Numbered from the stretch's first letter, positions 34,416 to 43,982 are shown. The stretch: 64,000 nucleotides of DNA from JAJEFO01 sp965208685 (GCA_965208685.1 CBDBPL010000007.1:3906001-3970000), one strand, 5' to 3'. Notes: a model not told the origin generated them from the letters alone. Numbers and translations: made by a program.

Positions 34416-35342
34416 TCACTTCTCTATGGTCATTCGGTCGAGCGCATCGAGGTCCGTTGGAAGCGGTGCGCCGGCCCTGAATCCGTTTCGTTTGAGGATG
34501 TAGGCCATGAGCTCGGCGTATGTGTTTTCGGAATATCGCCCGGGCGCGTTCGGCGGCATTGTCGCGCTCATGTACTCGAACATCACCGAGGCTGGCATCG
34601 TGTCGAAGTATTTCTTCCCGAATGCCAGCCCGCGCAGGGGCGCGCCGCCGTTCAACCCGCCCTTGAGGTCGTCTCCATGGCATTCCAGACAATCCTTCTT
34701 GTAACGCTTCTCGCCGCGAACAGCCTGATCCGAGGCGTAGGAAACCTGGATCGCAACGGGCACCTGCTCCGTCTCCATTGCAGGTTTGGGGATGTCTTCC
34801 GATGCCGAGTCAATGGAAAACTCTGGATCGAGGGCGGCCAGATACGCAAAGATGTTTCGTGCATCGTCTTCCTTGCGCAACTTGAAGGTCATCTTGGAGC
34901 GTGCGCCAGAATCGTCAAGCGCAGCGCGCAGCCACCTTGTCGGGTCCATCACGTAACCGACGAAGTTCTCTTCGGTCCAGACGAGGTCGGTTTCACCGGC
35001 TGCAACCATCGACGCGCTGTAGCGAAAGTCCGGAACCATGGCCAGTTCGTGCATTGCGATGCCATAAAGATTGGGGCCAGTCTTGTTCCTCCGACCCGCG
35101 AGCGTCTCGCCGGACTCGTTGACAACCATGTGGCAGTTGGCGCACCGCCTTGCGAAGGCAACCTCGCCGGCGGCGGCGTCGCCGGTCGCGTTGCTCTCCG
35201 CGAAGACTGGTGCCGTCATCGGCATGGCAGCGAGCGGCATTCCAATCATGATCGCGAGCCGCAGCAGCATCGGGCTGCCGGGACGGCGCGACGCGCGAAA
35301 GCCGGTCTCTCCTGATTCCCGGGCTCCAGGTACCGTTGTCAT
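34416..35342 (-). CDS. Diheme cytochrome c, probable electron acceptor
   Basis: A 308-residue exported protein with two cytochrome c domains: CANCH at about residue 68 and CLECH near 217, with Met ligands likely in SKMTFKL and SATMPPNAPG. The signal peptide is MLLRLAIMIGMPLAAMPMTAPVFA, preceded by 24 extra residues from the ATG at 35342; the true start may be 35270. The first domain resembles class I cytochromes, the second those fused to or paired with PQQ dehydrogenases. It probably takes electrons from the quinoprotein encoded across the convergent boundary. It lies 35 bases after the ABC ATPase gene on the same strand. Confidence 0.85.
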   Translation of the reverse strand: MTTVPGARESGETGFRASRRPGSPMLLRLAIMIGMPLAAMPMTAPVFAESNATGDAAAGEVAFARRCANCHMVVNESGETLAGRRNKTGPNLYGIAMHELAMVPDFRYSASMVAAGETDLVWTEENFVGYVMDPTRWLRAALDDSGARSKMTFKLRKEDDARNIFAYLAALDPEFSIDSASEDIPKPAMETEQVPVAIQVSYASDQAVRGEKRYKKDCLECHGDDLKGGLNGGAPLRGLAFGKKYFDTMPASVMFEYMSATMPPNAPGRYSENTYAELMAYILKRNGFRAGAPLPTDLDALDRMTIEK

Positions 35343-35377
35343 GCTTCGTATCCTTAGCTACCAACCGACTGCAAGAT

Positions 35378-36247
35378 TCAGGAGCCCCTTGCATCCGGCT
35401 GACCGAGATCTCGACCAAAGAACTCGGACGCCGGATCGCTCAGCACGAACTGCCTCATCCGGCTGGCGAGGTGCTTGCGAAGCTCGACGTAGCGCGGTTC
35501 CGCATGGGCGTCGTATGTCCAGCGCGGCCGTTCCAGATCGACCGGCAGGATCTCGATCACCTTTCCGGGACTCGGTCCCATCAACGCGATCTCGTCTGCC
35601 AGCATGATCGCTTCGTCCACGCTGTGGGTCACGAACAGCACGGCTGGGCGGCGACGGGTCCAAATGCGCATCAGCTCGATCTGCATCAATTCGCGAGTCT
35701 GCGCGTCGATGCTGGCAAAGGGCTCGTCCATCAACAGGACCTTGGGCTCCGGCGCCAACGCGCGCGCCAGGGCCACCCGCTGCTTCATGCCGCCGGACAG
35801 CGCAGCAGGGTAGGCATTGGCAAAACGAGTCAACCCCACCATCTTGATGACTTGGCGTGTTCGCTCCTCCCGCTCCTCGGCCGTCAGCCCGAGGTCGCGC
35901 AGCGAGAAGTCCACGTTTCGTGACACCTTGGCCCAAGGAATGAGCCGAAAGGACTGGAACACGAAGCCGATGTCCGGACCGGGCCGGGGAGGCGCACCAA
36001 AGACGCGCACGGTTCCGCTGTCGGGCTGGATCAGGCCGTCCACCAGTCGCAGCAGGGTGGTCTTTCCGCATCCTGATGGCCCAAGCAGGGCAAGAAACTT
36101 TCCGCTCCCGACGGATAGCGAGGCGTCGTGCAGGGCCGAAACCCGATCGCCTCCGCCAGCGGGGGCGAAGCTCTTGCAGACGCGGTCCAGGACGACCCGA
36201 ACCTCCGCATCGCCAGATCGCTCCGCCGGATCTCCGGCGGACATCAT
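35378..36247 (-). CDS. NitT/TauT-type ABC transporter ATP-binding protein
   Basis: A 289-residue ATPase of the nitrate/sulfonate/taurine importer group: Walker A GPSGCGKTT, signature LSGGMKQRVALARAL, Walker B VLLMDEPFASID, H-loop VTHSVDEA. The first ATG overlaps the binding-protein stop (ATGA). Together with 36244-37266 and 37331-38185 it forms a complete importer. The C-terminus is about 30 residues longer than a minimal SsuB. Confidence 0.9.
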   Translation of the reverse strand: MMSAGDPAERSGDAEVRVVLDRVCKSFAPAGGGDRVSALHDASLSVGSGKFLALLGPSGCGKTTLLRLVDGLIQPDSGTVRVFGAPPRPGPDIGFVFQSFRLIPWAKVSRNVDFSLRDLGLTAEEREERTRQVIKMVGLTRFANAYPAALSGGMKQRVALARALAPEPKVLLMDEPFASIDAQTRELMQIELMRIWTRRRPAVLFVTHSVDEAIMLADEIALMGPSPGKVIEILPVDLERPRWTYDAHAEPRYVELRKHLASRMRQFVLSDPASEFFGRDLGQPDARGS

Positions 36248-37266
36248 CGTGACGGAGCGTCCGCATCTTCAACAACCCCGAGTTCCGCGATCACGTCATC
36301 AGCCACGGTGAAATCAACCCAGTCATCCAGATCGACTGGCGCCGCGTCCTTGAAATCGTCCGTCCGGTACACCCAGTCCTGCGTGAACTGCAGTTCGTCA
36401 CGGCCCATTCCGCCATTCACGCTCCACCCACCGGCAAAGCTCCGGGCCAGTTCCTGGAGTGTTTCGGGCGCCATCTGCGGCGCATGCGTCTCCATCGCGG
36501 CAGCCCAGAGATCGGGGTCGGCGGCGAAGTCACGCGAGATCCTTGTCAGCGCGCGCACCAGGGCGATCACGTCGTCGCGCCGGGTTTCCAGAACCTCGGC
36601 GGTCACGACGTTGACCTTGTTCACGACAGGTGCCCGCGCGTAATAGTCATCCGCCGGAACGAGGATCGCTATGCCGGACCTGTCCGGGATGGAGAGCCAC
36701 GTGCCAATGGACATCGTCGTCGCATCCACCTGGCCAGCGACCAGCGCCCGCGCCCGCACTGCGGGCTGGCCAAGCGTAACCACTTCCATCGCTGCCATTG
36801 AGATTCCATGAGCCTCGAGCACGTGGCTGCTCAGCGAATGATCAAGGCTGCCGATCCGACCCACGCCAAAGACGCGGCCTTGCAGATCGGACGCACTGGA
36901 GATCTCGTCCGTCGCAGCGATCAGGAACGGCAGCGACTTGTTGGGCGAGGTGACAGCCTTGAGCGTATCGTCCCCCAGGGCGTGCAACTGCAACACGGCA
37001 CTGACGCCGACGTTGGCCATGTCGCCCTCTCCTGCAAGAATGGCCGCGACGGCCGACGGCGTCTGCTGGACGCGGACCAACTCCACGTCAACGCCTTCGC
37101 GCTCGAAGTATCCGAGCTCCAGAGCAAGGTCCATGACCGAATTCGGCACCAGCGGCGGTTGCAGGTGGGTCACGATCAGCCGCAGGGGATCCGCTTGCGC
37201 AGAGTGCCCGAGTGCAATGAACGCGGCCACAATGGCCGCCAGAGTTCTGATGATGATGTTTGCCAT
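36244..37266 (-). CDS. NitT/TauT-type ABC substrate-binding protein
   Basis: A 340-residue periplasmic binding protein of the SsuA/THI5 (NMT1) fold with signal peptide (IIIRTLAAIVAAFIALGHSAQA). Family features are LALELGYFEREGVDVELVRV, a QTPSAVAAILAGEGD substrate loop and GVGRIGSLDHSL. Ligands of this group are nitrate, sulfonates, aromatic acids or pyrimidine precursors. The neighbourhood of an alcohol dehydrogenase does not decide it. Confidence 0.87.
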   Translation of the reverse strand: MANIIIRTLAAIVAAFIALGHSAQADPLRLIVTHLQPPLVPNSVMDLALELGYFEREGVDVELVRVQQTPSAVAAILAGEGDMANVGVSAVLQLHALGDDTLKAVTSPNKSLPFLIAATDEISSASDLQGRVFGVGRIGSLDHSLSSHVLEAHGISMAAMEVVTLGQPAVRARALVAGQVDATTMSIGTWLSIPDRSGIAILVPADDYYARAPVVNKVNVVTAEVLETRRDDVIALVRALTRISRDFAADPDLWAAAMETHAPQMAPETLQELARSFAGGWSVNGGMGRDELQFTQDWVYRTDDFKDAAPVDLDDWVDFTVADDVIAELGVVEDADAPSR

Positions 37267-37330
37267 TCTTGAGTCCTCCGAGATTGACCACGCGTGGCGA
37301 GTCTCCTCCGGCCACGGGATTGGCGGCCTG

Positions 37331-38185
37331 CTAGACGACGCGCCAGCGCGACACACGTGCTTCGACGTAACGCAAGCTTTCTGTAACTATCACTCCGACT
37401 GCCGCGAGTGTCAGAACGACAACGAAATACTCTGCCATGCGGAACGTGTTGCCGTAGATCGCCAGCAGTCCGCCCAGTCCCCGCACCGCGGTATAGAGTT
37501 CGGCCACAACCGTGTTGATCAAGCCGATCGTTGCGCCGAGGCGCAATCCGACGATGACGAAGGGCACTGCACCTGGCAAGACAATGCTGGTGAATATCCG
37601 ACCGCGCCCGGCGCCAACGGATCTGGCCATTTCCAGCAGTTCCTCATCGGCTGCAAGAACGCCCGCATAGGCATTGATCAGGATCGGCATCAACGCGCCG
37701 AGAAAGACGATGAAGGTCTTGGCCTCAACCCCCAAGCCCAGCAACACGATGATCAGCGGGATGAAGGCGACTCTCGGCGTCGCGGCCAACGCGAAGACAT
37801 AGACCTCCAGCGTCTTTCCGAGAACCCGGAATCCCCCCATTATCACGCCGAGGGGCACGCCTACGATTATGGCGATGGCGAAACCGCTGAGGTAGACCGT
37901 CAGGCTGTCGCCAACGGCCACGATCAGCTGCCCTTCGCCGACAAGTGTCTGCGCCGCCTGCCAGGTCGCATGGGGACTTGGCAGGACGTTGGAGCCCATC
38001 CTGGTGGCTGCGACCTGCCACAGGGCCATCAGAAACGCCAAGAACCCGATCCGATAGAGCGCGATCATCAGGGAATCCGGAAGTTTGAAGAGGTTTCGCA
38101 GGGCGAATGCCGTCCGAACAGCAGCACTTCCGCATGGCTGCAGAACGCCGCGGAGCATTGCAATTTCGCGTCTCAGCAACGCCAT
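37331..38185 (-). CDS. NitT/TauT-type ABC transporter permease
   Basis: A 284-residue binding-protein-dependent permease with six membrane segments; the EAA loop reads EMARSVGAGRGRIFTSIVLPGAVPFVIVG. The ATG at 38185 has GGAGG seven bases upstream; the longer open frame is not needed. It is the first gene of the importer operon. Confidence 0.88.
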   Translation of the reverse strand: MALLRREIAMLRGVLQPCGSAAVRTAFALRNLFKLPDSLMIALYRIGFLAFLMALWQVAATRMGSNVLPSPHATWQAAQTLVGEGQLIVAVGDSLTVYLSGFAIAIIVGVPLGVIMGGFRVLGKTLEVYVFALAATPRVAFIPLIIVLLGLGVEAKTFIVFLGALMPILINAYAGVLAADEELLEMARSVGAGRGRIFTSIVLPGAVPFVIVGLRLGATIGLINTVVAELYTAVRGLGGLLAIYGNTFRMAEYFVVVLTLAAVGVIVTESLRYVEARVSRWRVV

Positions 38186-38381
38186 CGCTTCCTCCACAGC
38201 GACGTGCGGCGACGCCTCAGGGGTTTGCAGGTCGACGACACCAAACCGCTTGAGGCCGAAACGTTCGTCGATACCGCCGCTGGAAGCCAATCTTCGAGTT
38301 CGAAAAGGATTGCATCGCCACCGTCCGGTGTCCAAGTCAAAAACGCGCGTGCGGATAGGCAGAATTTGACAAGGAGGCGGG

Positions 38382-39383
38382 TCAAGCGAGCGCCATGGCG
38401 GACAGCGCTTGCTCCGATTGCGGATGGACAACGGAGGCCAGATGGCCCAGCCGAACCTCGTTCCCTGAGCTTTCGGCGACGAATTCGTCCAGCAACTGAT
38501 CGATGAACTGCAAGACCGGCAGCTCCTGCGCGCGCGGTGACGCCTGCAACCGGCACACAAAGTAGGCAGTGATTTCAAGCGGCGGCTCGCCGATCTGATG
38601 CGCTTCAAGTTCGCCGCGTTCGACCTCGTCTCGAACAACCATGTGGCTCAAGAGCCCGCACACACCTTCGGAAAGGATCATTTGCTTGATCGTACTGACG
38701 GAATCGACCTCGTACTTGGCCTCGGGCTTCAGGCCCAACGTCTCGGCGGCAGTCGCGAGGACAACCGAATTCGCCTGCCTGCCGCTATCGAGCACAAGGT
38801 CGCGGGCCAGGACCTCGCGCAGGGAAACCGGACCATGCGGCACTGCAGTGCCCGGACGGCAAACCAGTTGCACGGGCTGGCGCAGGATCGGGACGGCTCG
38901 GCAGGCCACGACATTGCTCGCCTCGTGCACAATCGCCCAATCCAGGGTGCCACTCTGGACGTCCTCGATCAGGTCGTTTCGCGAACCCTCCAGAAGGTGA
39001 AGATGAAACCCTGGAATGCAACTGTCCTGCTTCACCAGGGCCTGTGTGCCGATCGCGCCAATCAGGCTCGGGTCGAGCCCGAGCCAGATGTCCCGGGGTT
39101 TCTCGTCTGACCAGTTCTGCAGGTGTTCGTTCAGATCATCCACGCCTCGCAGGATCTCGATCGAACGGTCATAGACGAATTGGCCTTTCTCGGTTGCCCG
39201 GACACCCTTTGGATGACGCAGCATCAGTCTCGCGCCAAGGCTTTCCTCAAGTGCGCGCACCTGCAGGCCAAGCGCAGTCTGGGCAATGTTCAGGTCCTGC
39301 GATGCACGAGATATGCTCCCCAATTCCACGATTCGCGCGAAGTAGCGGAGTTGCTTAAGGGTAACCCATCTCGCACAGGTCAT
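38382..39383 (-). CDS. LysR-family transcriptional regulator
   Basis: A 333-residue LTTR: N-terminal winged helix (TLKQLRYFARIVELGSISRA, IAQTALGLQVRALEESLGARL) and a two-lobed effector domain. It lies directly upstream of, and on the same strand as, the NitT/TauT importer, which it probably controls. A small cytochrome c gene precedes it. A Cbl/NAC-like role in sulfur or nitrogen control is conceivable but unsupported. Confidence 0.9.
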   Translation of the reverse strand: MTCARWVTLKQLRYFARIVELGSISRASQDLNIAQTALGLQVRALEESLGARLMLRHPKGVRATEKGQFVYDRSIEILRGVDDLNEHLQNWSDEKPRDIWLGLDPSLIGAIGTQALVKQDSCIPGFHLHLLEGSRNDLIEDVQSGTLDWAIVHEASNVVACRAVPILRQPVQLVCRPGTAVPHGPVSLREVLARDLVLDSGRQANSVVLATAAETLGLKPEAKYEVDSVSTIKQMILSEGVCGLLSHMVVRDEVERGELEAHQIGEPPLEITAYFVCRLQASPRAQELPVLQFIDQLLDEFVAESSGNEVRLGHLASVVHPQSEQALSAMALA

Positions 39384-39572
39384 AGCGTATCCAGCAAATC
39401 GCCGTCGGCCGAGTTCTGGATTGGATCACCCAAGTCCAGACAGACCGTGGCTGTTGCAACGGCTGCACTCGTACGGTCCTTGGCGCGTCGTTCCTTTCGG
39501 CGCCAACGATCCTGGCCTTGGGGCGCCGGAGGGGCACGCCTGCGACGGCATGGCCCGCGGAGCCCACTGCTC

Positions 39573-39968
39573 TCACCGATACCCGGCGACTTCCTCTTCT
39601 GTTACGACACCGTGACTGTTGCCGAACGAATTCCGGACAAAGGTGGCGACAGCGGCAATTTCCCGATGGGTCAGGCTGTCGAATCGCGGCATGTACGAAC
39701 CGCCCTGGATGATCAGAACAGCAAGTCTCTCCACCGACAGAGGCGCAAGTTTCCCGGCAAGCCGTGGTGCCGCATCATGGTCCTGCCACTGGCCTTCTCC
39801 GTTCGGCCCGTGACATTCGGCGCACCGGCTCCGGTAAACGCTTGCGCCCTCCTTGACCAACTCCTCCAATGATGCCGGGGCAAGGGTTTCCACGCTCTGT
39901 GCGTCGACATCCGACACACCCGCAGTCAGGGCGAAAGCGGTCGTGGCAATTCCAGCGCGACAGTTCAT
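39573..39968 (-). CDS. Small monoheme cytochrome c
   Basis: A 131-residue exported class I cytochrome c: signal peptide (RAGIATTAFALTAGVSDVDA), heme motif CAECHG near residue 49, and a Met ligand in GGSYMPRFDSLT. The domain LTHREIAAVATFVRNSFGN ends as in the cytochromes that accept electrons from PQQ alcohol dehydrogenases. It could be the soluble acceptor for the quinoprotein at 28394-30139. Confidence 0.87.
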   Translation of the reverse strand: MNCRAGIATTAFALTAGVSDVDAQSVETLAPASLEELVKEGASVYRSRCAECHGPNGEGQWQDHDAAPRLAGKLAPLSVERLAVLIIQGGSYMPRFDSLTHREIAAVATFVRNSFGNSHGVVTEEEVAGYR

Positions 39969-40153
39969 CCGGGCAGCAACATTCAGCGGTCATCCGCTTG
40001 TGGAACCTGCCTCGCAAACACAGTGTAACGGGAGTTCGTCCATGTGGCAAGGAATTCAAGGGCCGTGTGTCGATAACACGCCGTATGTCCGCCGTAGGTA
40101 ACATGCCATCTGTCCGGTCCTAGGATGGCTCCCAAAACCTGGGAGCAGAGATC

Positions 40154-40300
40154 ATGGGACTGGCGAGGGCGATGCAGCGGAGAGGGCGAATGAAGTTCGA
40201 GGATCTCTTCGAGAGGAGGCAGGCCGGGCAGCTGAGCCAGGCGAACGAGTCCCGGACACTTCTTGTCGATCCCCGTTCAGTTGATGTGCCGACCGGCTGA
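40154..40300 (+). pseudogene. N-terminal fragment of an ISNCY-like transposase
   Basis: 48 codons reading RMKFEDLFERRQAGQLSQ resemble the N-terminus of ISNCY/IS1202-type transposases (typically RMKFEEVYERWxxGRLTQEEAA). The helix-turn-helix then breaks down and the frame stops at 40300. No downstream catalytic domain is seen. Recognition is by eye on a short motif. Confidence 0.45.
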
Positions 40301-41159
40301 CCATGGCGAAAAGCCTCCAGAATGCCTGGCGCCGCGGTTGATTCAAGGCGTCTTGCAGCCGACAGACTGTTCCATGACGGAAATCACGTGGATGCGCACG
40401 GTCGCCACATCGCATTTGATCCGAACGTCCTAGCCGTTACACCGGCAATTGCGGATGGTCGCCCCCGGTCCATTCGATCCTCGGAGCGGTCTTGGGACGG
40501 CGATGCCGTCGACCATCAACCGGAAGACTATCCGGAGACCGTCCGGAAAGCCTTCATGGCCACCGAACTCCATGCCAGGACAAGCTTGCCCAAGGCCGAA
40601 CCTCGGGCAAACCTTGGGAGAAGGCGACTTGAGACGCTGCCGTGATCACGCGTTGCGGCTGTTTCTCGATGAGTGTCACTCGCCCGAATGCCGAAGGCCA
40701 CTGCGTCGCCATGCACCCACGTGACTTCGGCGTCTTGTGAAGGCCGTGGCGCAAGGTGAATTCCGTCATGGTTCCGTGTCCCCGCATTGCTGTGACCGAA
40801 TTCTCAGGGAATCGTTGCGTGCTTTGCCGGGCACGAGGAAACGAATAGCGCAAACAGACGATCCCGGACACCCAGGAGATCGTCGCGCCTCAGATCATTC
40901 TGTCACACCCGCAATCTCTTGCCTTGCCCAAAGCCGAACCGGTCCTGCCGGTGGAATGTCCGTTTCACGGCCCTGCGAGGCGGAGCCGTTCGGAGCAATG
41001 GAACCAGCAACTCTCGACGTTGCTCGCGCAATCTTGAAGCGCACCGTCGGTCACGACCGATTCAGGCCCGGGCGGATTGATATCGTCGCGGCACTGCTGG
41101 CGTGCAAGAATGTACATGCGTTGATGCGAACCAGTTCGGGCAGATCGCTGTTCTACATT
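40301..41159. other. 859-bp region without a supportable gene
   Basis: Degraded accessory DNA between the transposase scrap and the EamA duplicate. Several open frames exist but none has a ribosome site or recognisable domain. An open frame reaches from 40737 into the EamA copy, but its first 140 residues look non-coding. Confidence 0.4.
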
Positions 41160-41723
41160 TCGTCCTCGCGGCCCCTGCTGGTCGCGTTTGGCGGCTTGTT
41201 GATCTCGAAAGGGACCCCGCGGCCGCTGGGCATTGCGGGGCTGATCGGCGGGATGGCGGGGGTCATCCTGATCGTGGGAACGCGTCCGACCCATAGAGTC
41301 GCTCGGATCGGAATTGCGCTGTGCGGGATCGGGGCGCTGGCCCTGACCTTTGCAACGCTTGTGGTCAAGGGCGTATCCTCGGGCGGATTTGTCATGGTGG
41401 TCGTGGGATTCCAGATGCTGATCGTGAGCCTCGTTCTCCGGGCACGCGCGTTGGTGCTCGAGGCATGGGGCGTCAACTGGTCGGTCACTGTCGTGGCCGC
41501 GCTCCTCTACACGCTCTTCCTGCCCGGATTGCCGGCGACGATGGTCTGGTTCTGGCTGGTTCGCCGAATTGGCCCCACGCGCACCGCCACGTTACCCTTC
41601 CGAAACTCCTTCTTTGGGGTGGCTCCCGCGGCGGCCATTCTGGGTGAGGCGTTTGGCGTTCTCGTGATCATCGCGCTGGCCACTCTCGAGGTGCAAGTCC
41701 CCAAGTCGGCGACAACGAAATGA
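41160..41723 (+). pseudogene. Truncated, diverged copy of the EamA transporter gene
   Basis: This stretch matches the last 570 bases of the EamA gene at 26679-27575 with long identical blocks (for example RPLGIAGLIGGMAGV and VVVGFQMLI are conserved) but many scattered changes. The N-terminal third, including the first three membrane segments, is missing. The frame is still open, fused by chance to upstream sequence. It is a dispersed duplication, roughly 80-85% identical by eye, and cannot make a functional transporter. Confidence 0.75.
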
Positions 41724-41868
41724 TGGCCCCTCGACAACATGCGGCTCGCGTCCATGAAACCGGATGCATGACCTGCGCGAGTTCGCACTCTTCCAATGAT
41801 GTTCACTGCCTGGCTGCTGAACCACATGAAGGGCTCGGTGGATCAAGTCGGCCCGGATCGGATCGGGC

Positions 41869-42336
41869 TCACGACGCCGAGTGCGTTTCATCAATTCTCA
41901 TTCCGAGGTGTTCGACTTCCAGACCGCCCCAATGCCTGTTCAGGTACTCCGCGACGAGCCGACGATGACAATGGTGCGGCTGGTCCTCGCTGCAAAGCAG
42001 GCAACCATCGTCCACGTCCTCCCTTGACAACTCGGATTCGATCTTCCGCTCCTTCATGAGCGAATTGAACCGGGTTTCGTAGGCGCCCCAGCCGATGCGA
42101 CCCTGTCGATAACCGCTCAACAAATCCTTTGTCGGTGCCAAAATCGGCACATGGACGTAATCGATGCCGCAAAGCTCACGCGCGAACCAGGCGAGATCGG
42201 CACTCTTTGCGAAACCGGCGAGCTGCGACGTGTTATTGAGCCTTACGTCCACAATGCGCTTGACGCCAGACGCGCGCAAAAGCTCAAAGAACTGCTGTGC
42301 CGACTTTTTCGTGAAGCCTATTGTCGTTACTTTCAT
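41869..42336 (-). CDS. DUF488 protein (second of a tandem pair)
   Basis: A 155-residue DUF488 protein: KVTTIGFTKKSAQQFFELL, IVDVRLNNTSQLAGFA, and a cysteine/His motif LLCSEDQPHHCHRRLVAEYL near the C-terminus. DUF488 proteins have a glycosylase/nuclease-like fold by prediction and no established activity; they recur in predicted conflict systems. Its ATG overlaps by four bases the stop of the first DUF488 gene, and both follow a dual-OB gene, making a three-gene operon. Confidence 0.85.
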   Translation of the reverse strand: MKVTTIGFTKKSAQQFFELLRASGVKRIVDVRLNNTSQLAGFAKSADLAWFARELCGIDYVHVPILAPTKDLLSGYRQGRIGWGAYETRFNSLMKERKIESELSREDVDDGCLLCSEDQPHHCHRRLVAEYLNRHWGGLEVEHLGMRIDETHSAS

Positions 42337-42952
42337 GAGGCCTCCGTCTCTGCCAGATCGACGGCATGGCCGACGATTTCAGCCTGGCGTTCAATCGCCT
42401 GCCCAATTCGCTCCTCGCGAGGCACGTCCCGGTTGATCAGATCGTGGTCGTCAAGACCGAACTTCGCGAGCAGGCGGTCCATTGCGCCAGCATGCGATTC
42501 AAGACGCTTGTCGGGCAATATGTGGGCGACATCGACTCCGAGCCTGTCGAGTTCGTGCCCAACGAGAAGAGTTCGATGGCAGTCAAGCGGCTCCTTCTCC
42601 GCACACATCAAGGCAATGCGATAGTCTCTGGCGCCACTCAAGACTCTCTCCAGGCCATCTCGAAAGCGCGACGTGTTCGCGAGCCGGTCGTATCGAATGT
42701 GGCCGTGCACATAACAGGAACGGTTGTCAGACCGCCCGCCCAACTCCCGCCCAAGATAGACATACTTGATGCCAGAACCCTTGAGCGTTTCAGCAAGCTG
42801 CTCACGATTGAACTGGGGATTGAAGCGGCTATAGGGCGTCGAACGCACGTCCGCGAGGGCAGTTACGCGATGTGTGTCAAGTAGCCCGACAAAAAACTCC
42901 AAGTCAGGTTGGAGTGACCGACCGTAAGGATGGTGTCTGAATTTTCGTCCAT
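42333..42952 (-). pseudogene. DUF488 protein (first of a tandem pair), one-base frameshift
   Basis: The ATG at 42952 gives DENSDTILTVGHSNLT, the canonical DUF488 opening, then similarity moves to another frame as LEFFVGLLDTHRVTALADVRS and continues through YSRFNPQFNREQLAETL to LMCAEKEPLDCHRTLLVG and the stop at 42333. A single T lost from a TTT run near 42901-42906 explains it. Repaired, the protein would have about 206 residues. It starts 4 bases after the dual-OB stop and overlaps the next DUF488 gene by four bases. Confidence 0.8.
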
Positions 42953-42956
42953 GAGG

Positions 42957-43633
42957 CTAGCGCCCATCAAATCCGATCACGGCAGCAATGAGCTTGGATA
43001 TGTTGCCCTTGTGCGGCTCCCCAAGGCTGATGGTTAGGTGGCACTCTCCGTAGCAGTAGGTTCCATCCTCCATTGCCAGGAAGCGACGCTCGTATACCGG
43101 GTCGGTTACCCAAAACGCGTATTTTCATTCTGCATGGAGGAATCTGCCCTGGACGCGCCTCTTGGAGTTGCCGAACGCTTCACCGGGCGAAAACTCACTT
43201 AGCTCGATCTGGGTGACGGCAATCAGCCGAAGTGAACTGGCCATCTTTCCGCTCGCCGCAATTGGGATTTTGTCATTGAGCCCATGAAAGGTGCTCCAGC
43301 CAGCCATCCAAAGCGGCTCCACCCGATCTGCCAATGCAGGTAGATCCAGTGGCGAATGGACACCGACCTTCCTCCAGTAGCGGTTTGGATCAAGCAGCCA
43401 GTTCTCGGTCTGAAAGCCGACAGGCTTCGGCCCAAGCATAGGAACTTCCATTTGGTCGAGAACCCGTGGGTCACTACCGTCTTCATATTGGGCTCGTACT
43501 CCGACACCGCTTGATTCTCGCGTTCGCTCACAGGTCGAATCCAGCTCCGCACCGCATTGCCTGCTTCCAACTCCTTGCCGGCAATGCAACGTCCGTTCAG
43601 CTTTCGGGAGTTTGCAAGGCACACCATCTGCAT
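42957..43633 (-). pseudogene. Dual OB-fold domain protein, one frameshift and one in-frame stop
   Basis: The ATG at 43633 (AGGAG upstream) gives MVCLANSRKLNGRCIAG and SWIRPVSERENQAVSEYE. The frame then shifts (one base lost near 43490-43495) to YEDGSDPRVLDQMEVPML and runs through PVGFQTENWLLDPNRYW to GRFLHAE. An in-frame TGA stands at 43125-43127, after which the same frame continues AFWVTDPVYERRFLAMEDG and GECHLTISLGEPHKG to a TAG at 42957. This is the layout of the dual-OB (DuOB) family, uncharacterised proteins often found with DUF488. Two independent lesions argue for decay, or for sequence errors. Confidence 0.7.
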
Positions 43634-43663
43634 CGGCGCATTCTCCTGTTGCGAGACGGCCAA

Positions 43664-43982
43664 GGTGACGATCCTGACATCCCTGTCAGGACATCTTATT
43701 TGAGATTCCGCGAGTGTTGCAAGGAGGTGCTCGAGCTTCTGAAGGTGACGGAATGAAGCTACGGCAATGGCAAGTAGAGGGCGATGGAGGCCAACACATG
43801 CCGCGAATGTCCTCGTCTGTAGGTTGCCGCGATCCGGTCAGTCGCGCCCGCACCGTCTGCCGTTGGGCCCGATTCAATTCTGCCTGCTCCCGAACCGTCC
43901 TTGCCGCCGCCACATGGAAACCTGGCCCTTCCTTCGCAGAAGGCTCTTGCCGCATGCACGGCATTGCCGTACACATTCGCGC
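43664..43982. other. 319-bp divergent region between the dual-OB operon and higBA
   Basis: Contains the perfect palindrome described separately near the dual-OB start. Otherwise no gene seen; open frames here are upstream extensions of higB. It should carry the promoters of both operons. Confidence 0.4.
43673..43690. promoter_or_regulatory. Perfect inverted repeat upstream of the dual-OB/DUF488 operon
   Basis: CCTGACA-TCCC-TGTCAGG, a 7-bp stem with a 4-base gap, 40 bases upstream of the favoured dual-OB ATG. It could be an operator for a dimeric regulator, or a 5' leader hairpin. Confidence 0.45.
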
